Assembly: GCA_900642245.1 (NCBI GenBank)
Contig: CAAAJI010000051.1
Coordinates: 7,489-17,586 of the forward strand
Length of the DNA stretch: 10,098 bases
Direction: 5' to 3'
Origin: Fragilaria radians
Taxonomy: Eukaryota > Bacillariophyta > Fragilariophyceae > Fragilariales > Fragilariaceae
Shown here: positions 7,299-10,098 of the stretch, piece by piece
How the letters are laid out: each line of letters begins with the position of its first letter
Numbering within the stretch: position 1 is the first letter of the stretch
The notes under the pieces: model-generated
Told to the model about the DNA's origin: nothing
The model's database searches: none
Seen by the model: the letters and a program-made list of their open reading frames with translations, nothing else
Translations under genes and position numbers: made by a program

Positions 7299-8654
7299 CT
7301 ATCGTTTCTTGAAGAACAGAGCGTTGACTCCCAATGCAATCAATCCCATTACAGCAGTTAGAATCATGGCTTCCTTATGCTCTGAGATCCATGACTCATT
7401 AACATCTGCCTCATCTTCTTCTTCGTCGTCGTCATTCTTCCAAGCACGTTTGGACCACGTTGCATCATCATCAGAAGTCCGATAATCGTATTTTCCATCT
7501 CTATTTTTTACAGTAAATCCATTCTCTTCTATTAACTTTTCCTCGTGATTTGAATCACCGCCATGATTTTTGGTGATATTAGTTGGAGACGGTAAACTCT
7601 GTGGAATAACATTTTGTTTCGTGACATTGTCTGGTTTGGGACTAGCCGATTGTCCCCCAAACATCGCCTGAGCCCGTTTCTTCTCCAACTTCTTTATCAT
7701 TCTTTCTTCTCGCTCACAGTGCACTAATAGCTTCTTTGCCTCCTTTTGTTGAGAAGCTAGTACATTGTTTCCGCTTTGTTCCGGAGGATATTCTGTCAAT
7801 ATTGTGGAACACTCTTGGAGTGCTGCCTTAGCGAGGTCACAATCGTGTCGCTCCAAGTGAGCTCGTGCCTGAAGTAAGTTCGACTTTACACGCCATTCTC
7901 CGAAAATCTGAGAATCTGGATGATCTTCTCGATTGAGTAAAGTATGGATTCGCAATCCTCGCTTTTCGTAAAGTGCTTCTATCAACACCAATGCATTTTT
8001 AGAAAACTTCAATACCTGATCCCACTTTCGCAATTGAACAGAACAGGTTGCAGCGTTGTTACTGCATGTAATCATAAGTACCAGCAAGTCAGCACGGACT
8101 TCATTAGAGCTATTGGAATCATGTTGAACATAGCGCACAGCTTCCACCGCCTGTGAATACGATAAGAGTGCCTGATCGTAGTCCTTCTGTTGAAATTGAA
8201 GGTTGGCACGTTTCTTACATTCTTCACCGTATTCCACTCGTTCATAAACATCCATTTCAGATAATGTCTTCCGACGAACGACATTCACATTTGAAAAATT
8301 CAAATAACATAACACTCTTGATCGTTGATTCAAATGCCATGAGGTAAGCTTTACAACAACGATTCCCTCTTCTCGTCGGATATCTTGCACAACTCCTCTT
8401 CCCCATAAACAGACAACATGATCACCAATTAATACTTGCACGGATGGATATGATTGATGGGTGTACAACATGGCATATTGATATTGACGATGTCGATTTG
8501 ACACTGAAGTCGGTGGGGCCAATTCGCATTCTGTCAGTTGGATTTCACAGATTCCATCCTCTCTTTGGCTTCGAACGACTAATCCTCGACCGTATGGTGT
8601 GATGACCAAGGCCTGATTTTTGTCTTCTTGTATGTATTTGCGACTTGATGCCAT
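7299..8654 (-). CDS. tail-anchored TPR protein with duplicated N-terminal beta-type repeat
   Basis: Encodes 451 residues in one exon; the ATG context (AAAAATGG) is strong. The N-terminus (about 15-125) holds two related segments: YGRGLVV...REDGI..IQLT (21-41) aligns without gaps to WGRGVVQ...REEGIVVVKLT (84-104). These look like small beta-barrel (KOW/SH3-like) units. A TPR region follows (about 143-285), with KKRANLQFQQKDYDQALLSYSQAVEA-type first repeat (consensus-like A, F, Y, A positions), a second around SNNAATCSVQLRKWDQVL, and a third around LLQARAHLERHDCDLAKAAL. Such TPRs resemble those of co-chaperones and FKBP-type proteins. A charged helical stretch (303-330), a low-complexity linker and an acidic patch (DDDEEEDEAD, 408-417) lead to one hydrophobic segment (about 428-448) ending in KKR. 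This layout fits a tail-anchored protein of the mitochondrial outer membrane, ER or peroxisome, facing the cytosol. I do not recognise a named ortholog, and the function is unknown. Confidence 0.9.
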   Translation of the reverse strand: MASSRKYIQEDKNQALVITPYGRGLVVRSQREDGICEIQLTECELAPPTSVSNRHRQYQYAMLYTHQSYPSVQVLIGDHVVCLWGRGVVQDIRREEGIVVVKLTSWHLNQRSRVLCYLNFSNVNVVRRKTLSEMDVYERVEYGEECKKRANLQFQQKDYDQALLSYSQAVEAVRYVQHDSNSSNEVRADLLVLMITCSNNAATCSVQLRKWDQVLKFSKNALVLIEALYEKRGLRIHTLLNREDHPDSQIFGEWRVKSNLLQARAHLERHDCDLAKAALQECSTILTEYPPEQSGNNVLASQQKEAKKLLVHCEREERMIKKLEKKRAQAMFGGQSASPKPDNVTKQNVIPQSLPSPTNITKNHGGDSNHEEKLIEENGFTVKNRDGKYDYRTSDDDATWSKRAWKNDDDEEEDEADVNESWISEHKEAMILTAVMGLIALGVNALFFKKR

Positions 8655-8728
8655 TTTTGGCTTTTAGGATGTTGAAAAAAGAAAGTTTCACACTTTCTGG
8701 TCTAAAGAACGGTTCAGATTTTGCGAAC

Positions 8729-8750
8729 AGTAGTACTACTACTAGTACTA
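8729..8750. repeat. GTA/CTA-rich palindromic patch upstream of the TPR gene
   Basis: AGTAGTACTACT (8729-8740) is a perfect 12-bp palindrome. It is followed by a second palindrome, TAGTACTA (8743-8750). The patch lies 75-96 bp upstream of the TPR gene start codon, so it could be a binding site for a dimeric factor or just a short triplet repeat. Confidence 0.75.
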
Positions 8751-9052
8751 TTAGCAATTAACGTAACAAGGTACTGTATAGCATAACACAGTCTTACTTT
8801 GTAGCAAAGAATGAGCCTTACTTATCGGCATGATTGCCAAGCTGCGCTTGAGGTTTTCTCCAACCTTTGATAAGTCTTTTCAATGAATCCTTATTCACAA
8901 AAAGCTGTGCTTCCAATTGACGTACACAGGATTATTCCTTGAATGAATTCTAAAATAAATGTGCTCATAGTTTGGCAAATCCAATTTCACATTATAAAGA
9001 AGATTTAAGTATGGTAGAGAAACATTGAGATATAAATTTATCATTGTGCGAA

Positions 9053-9064
9053 TAGCTCAGCAGG
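9053..9064 (+). promoter_or_regulatory. isolated RNA polymerase III A-box-like / tRNA 5'-half-like sequence
   Basis: TAGCTCAGCAGG fits the A-box consensus TRGCNNAGYNGG at every position, and the bases just before it (GCGAA) look like a tRNA acceptor 5' strand. No B box (GGTTCGANTCC) follows within 150 bp, the D stem does not close, and no matching 3' acceptor strand exists, so this is not a functional tRNA. It may be a decayed tRNA-like fragment, a tRNA-derived repeat relic or chance. Confidence 0.25.
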
Positions 9065-9321
9065 ACAGGTAGCAAAGCGTGTAGGAAAGATATATCTCTG
9101 ACACCAAATTGGATAATAGATTATGAATGATAATGAAATACTAGGATAAATGTAATTCAATACTACCTTTCCAAGTAGGTACAGAGAAAATGGGAATGAG
9201 AAAATTGCAATGAAATTACGAGCGCAACTAATTAATTCAGTTAATTCTTCAGTAATATAGTCAGATTTATAAAAGAAATTGCGAGATTGAAAATTCTTTT
9301 CTGAATCTCCTAATTCTTCCG

Positions 9322-9363
9322 TTGAGAGTCAACCTGGCCTCAAAATCTCAGGTTGACTCTCAA
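9322..9363. repeat. perfect 15-bp inverted repeat with 12-nt loop
   Basis: TTGAGAGTCAACCTG (9322-9336) pairs perfectly with CAGGTTGACTCTCAA (9349-9363) around a 12-nt loop. It lies in non-coding DNA about 670 bp upstream (on its 5' side) of the TPR gene. No obvious target-site duplication flanks it. Possible roles are a structured RNA, a small-RNA hairpin, a binding site or the relic of a small transposon. Confidence 0.9.
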
Positions 9364-9602
9364 GGCATCTTGATTGCATGCAATTAATATACTCGTATTA
9401 CAAGCTTTCGTCCATCAGCTACAGAATTTTCCAGGATTATCTTGTTAAGAAATTAGAGGTATTACTTGAATGCTTGGCAAATCTTGTAGACAAGAAGTGA
9501 GTTTTGCTTTGCCAATCGCAGCAAGGTATGATGTAATAGCCTCATTCTGAAGCAATGTGTTCAAAGAACCATGAGACTCCAGGTACGTTTCTAATTGATT
9601 GG

Positions 9603-9641
9603 CCTATCTGCCAGCCCTATCTGCCAGCCCTATCAGCCCTA
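9603..9641. repeat. 13-bp tandem repeat, two perfect copies and one diverged
   Basis: CCTATCTGCCAGC occurs at 9603-9615 and again at 9616-9628. A diverged third unit, CCTATCAGCCCTA, follows at 9629-9641. The array is GC-richer than its surroundings. No function is evident. Confidence 0.9.
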
Positions 9642-10098
9642 AGACATACATTTACTTCATTTGATGCTCTTCCCTATCTTCTTCACTCTGGTTGTATATG
9701 TGGTTGTAGGAGAGTTTTGCGATTCAGGATGTCTTTTTCTATTTCGCTGTTGTTTTTATCGTTTAAATGGCTTTAGTTACAATATTTTGTTACTTTCTAT
9801 CTGTGTTGCTTTAGGTATTACATCACTTGCTGTGATGCATTCGTCCCCCAAATTTTATTTGCTTTATTTGGCCTACATGATCTGTTCAATACTAAAATTT
9901 ACAAACGATTGCGTAACCATAAGAATCTGCTCCAGATATACAGGTCTACTTTCTTTGCTTGAAGATGTTTGTTTCATTAGGAATGAGTCTGCATAAATGT
10001 AATAGCAATTCTACTGCTGGTTGAAAATCCTACTTTGTTAGAAAGAAATTGCGTATCTTGATATCGTATTCAAAAATTCTTGACTGGCCGAAATCAAA

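Larger units (their letters stand above)
8655..10098. other. AT-rich intergenic region with small repeats and no supported gene
   Basis: About 1.4 kb without a convincing gene. The left end must hold the promoter and leader of the TPR gene. The region also contains a GTA/CTA-rich palindromic patch (8729-8750), a lone RNA polymerase III A-box match (9053-9064), a perfect 15-bp hairpin (9322-9363) and a 13-bp tandem repeat (9603-9641). An open frame at 9664-9996 (plus, 110 codons from ATG) encodes a very hydrophobic sequence. It has no recognisable domain and lies in T-rich DNA, where such frames arise by chance. Confidence 0.6.

Noticed and set aside
9178..9200. ACAGAGA-containing stretch reminiscent of U6 snRNA
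   Set aside because: The bases following ACAGAGA do not match the conserved U6 core, and the rest of U6 is absent.
9664..9996. 110-codon hydrophobic open frame on the plus strand that could be a small membrane protein
   Set aside because: T-rich DNA gives F/L/I/V-rich translations by chance. There is no domain, no clear start context and no supporting neighbour, so I kept it only as a note in the intergenic entry.
9272..10053. 12-bp AAAGAAATTGCG shared by 9272-9283 and 10042-10053
   Set aside because: The identity ends immediately outside the 12 bp. In AT-rich DNA this is weak evidence for terminal repeats of an element.
1..10098. Novel defence system, mobile element or CRISPR array
   Set aside because: There are no transposase, reverse transcriptase, integrase, nuclease or spacer-repeat signatures on either strand. 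The four genes are ordinary eukaryotic housekeeping-type genes.

Overview
This window looks like nuclear DNA of a compact, AT-rich eukaryote, most likely a diatom or other stramenopile. The sequence shows no bacterial operons or Shine-Dalgarno sites. It has one short GTAAGT...TTAG intron (74 nt), long uninterrupted eukaryotic-type ORFs on both strands, AT-rich intergenic DNA, and start codons in A-rich, Kozak-like contexts. The diatom assignment is an inference from gene density, intron size and protein flavour. It is not based on a marker gene.

Four protein-coding genes are supported. From left to right: about 1.2 kb with no convincing gene; a minus-strand MYND-finger protein with an MSS51-like C-terminal domain (1180-2319); about 0.9 kb of non-coding DNA; a minus-strand DEAD-box RNA helicase (3279-5000); a 208-bp head-to-head promoter region; a plus-strand methylenetetrahydrofolate reductase, MTHFR (5209-7188, two exons); a 110-bp tail-to-tail spacer; a minus-strand TPR protein with a duplicated N-terminal beta-type repeat and a C-terminal membrane anchor (7299-8654); and about 1.4 kb with no convincing gene but several small repeats and a perfect 15-bp hairpin. 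The genes do not form one pathway. They cover one-carbon metabolism (MTHFR), RNA or ribosome biogenesis (helicase), and probably organelle-related functions (MSS51-like and tail-anchored TPR proteins).

Two points deserve most attention. First, MTHFR is intact through its catalytic domain, but its regulatory domain needs a one-base frame change at CCCTTCC (6702-6708). This is a sequencing error, a recent lesion or programmed +1 frameshifting. Retention of the intron would also stop translation right after the catalytic domain. Second, a 29-bp tandem duplication covers the start codon of the MSS51-like gene. It places an identical, out-of-frame ATG 29 nt upstream, which opens a 16-codon uORF overlapping the real start. 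I found no mobile element, CRISPR array, rRNA or functional tRNA.
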